7,754 nt of DNA. Origin: Acidobacteriaceae bacterium (GTDB lineage Bacteria; Acidobacteriota; Terriglobia; Terriglobales; Acidobacteriaceae). Positions 7,439-7,754 of the stretch are shown here, piece by piece (within the stretch, counting starts at the first letter, position 1; each line of letters begins with the position of its first letter). Where the stretch lies: positions 457 through 8,210 of the forward strand of contig PLKU01000527.1 of NCBI GenBank assembly GCA_003140705.1. The letters run 5' to 3'. Position numbers and translations under genes: made by a program. A model generated the notes under the pieces. It did no database searches and was not told the origin of the DNA. It saw only the letters and a program-made list of their open reading frames with translations.

Positions 7439-7566
7439 GCGCTTCCTTCGTCGTGGGCCATTAAGTTCAAGCCCCTAAAAAACTGGTTAGGTTGTCCCGT
7501 ATTCATTGTAAAAGCAAGGTACGGGGTGTAGCTACTGATTCCGGATTCGGCCCGGGACGACAACTC
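7439..7566. other. Spacer between the tandem propeller genes
   Basis: These 128 bases separate the stop of the upstream propeller gene from the start of the next. There is a weak inverted repeat (CCCGTA 7496-7501, TACGGG 7520-7525) without a T-run, and a TACAAT box (minus strand, near 7504-7509) without a convincing -35 partner. It is unclear whether the second gene is read from its own promoter or from its neighbour. Confidence 0.35.
7441..7448 (-). promoter_or_regulatory. Ribosome binding site of the lipoprotein gene
   Basis: AAGGAAGC (7448-7441 on the minus strand) lies two bases before ATG 7438-7436; its core GGAA is about five bases from the start codon, which supports this ATG as the start. 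Confidence 0.55.
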
Positions 7567-7754
7567 TCACTTCTGCACGCCAGCCCCGGTACCGTTGTGG
7601 GGAATTGCAGCGACGGCGGTGGGAAGGGCCTGGGATATGTACGGCGAGTTTTGCGAATTGAGCAGTGTGCCCGCGGTTGTGCTGAGCTCAAAGCCGGAGA
7701 CAGTGCCATTGACTTGGGTGCCCAGAAAATTAACGGTGTACAGGAAGTGATTCG
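7567..7754 (-). CDS. Second beta-propeller protein (partial, C-terminal 62 codons only)
   Basis: Only the C-terminal end is in the window; the gene starts beyond the right edge. The frame reads NHFLYTVNFLGTQVNG, then TVSGFEL, then LPTAVAAIPHNGTGAGVQK and TGA at 7569-7567. It aligns block by block with the end of the complete lipoprotein (RFVYTANHLGNSVSGFEL ... SPTALVSVPHN), with a short insertion in the loop before VSGFEL. It is therefore the last blade and closing strand of a paralogous propeller. A signal peptide or lipobox cannot be seen because the N-terminus is missing. Confidence 0.82.
   Translation of the reverse strand, partial: NHFLYTVNFLGTQVNGTVSGFELSTTAGTLLNSQNSPYISQALPTAVAAIPHNGTGAGVQK

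Noticed and set aside
7496..7525. Inverted repeat CCCGTA/TACGGG as a terminator for the upstream propeller gene
   Set aside because: The stem is only six base pairs with an 18-base loop and no T-run.

Overview
The window looks like chromosomal DNA of a soil-type Acidobacteriota (Terriglobia-like). The reasons are a fairly high GC content, secreted amidohydrolases in tandem, beta-propeller (lactonase-like) lipoproteins in tandem, and a large secreted protein with a barrel-like N-terminal half. This placement is an inference from gene content; there is no rRNA or other taxonomic marker. I see no phage, insertion sequence, tRNA or CRISPR array.

Layout. (1) 1-1715, minus strand: two consecutive amidohydrolase-superfamily genes, joined stop-to-start by TGATG. 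The first (357-1715) has all the recognisable metal-site residues. The second runs off the left edge and lacks the HxH metal motif. (2) 1716-1946: divergent intergenic region. (3) 1947-3829, plus strand: pyrH (UMP kinase), followed with a 4-base overlap by a membrane acyltransferase of the acyltransferase-3/OafA type. The acyltransferase reading frame has no ATG, GTG or TTG codon before its first conserved helix. The best start is a CTG inside a CTGA overlap with the pyrH stop, which is the pattern of an ATGA overlap with one base changed. (4) 3887-5821, minus strand and convergent with the acyltransferase: a secreted 644-residue protein of unknown function that looks like a barrel-type glycoside-hydrolase-like enzyme with a Rossmann/glutaminase-like domain and a C-terminal beta domain. 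It has a readable promoter and Shine-Dalgarno site. (5) 6177-6206: rho-independent terminator for the next minus-strand gene. (6) 6227-7438 and 7567 to the right edge, minus strand: two beta-propeller proteins in tandem. The first is complete and a lipoprotein; only the C-terminus of the second is present.

Functionally the minus-strand genes are probably all exported (signal peptide or lipobox), which suggests a cell-envelope or scavenging role. The plus-strand pair links pyrimidine nucleotide synthesis to a membrane acyltransferase by translation coupling. I find no convincing defence or mobile system. The points most worth a second look are the non-canonical CTG start, the position of pyrH away from rpsB-tsf-frr, the metal-site-deficient amidohydrolase partner, and the unassigned secreted protein.
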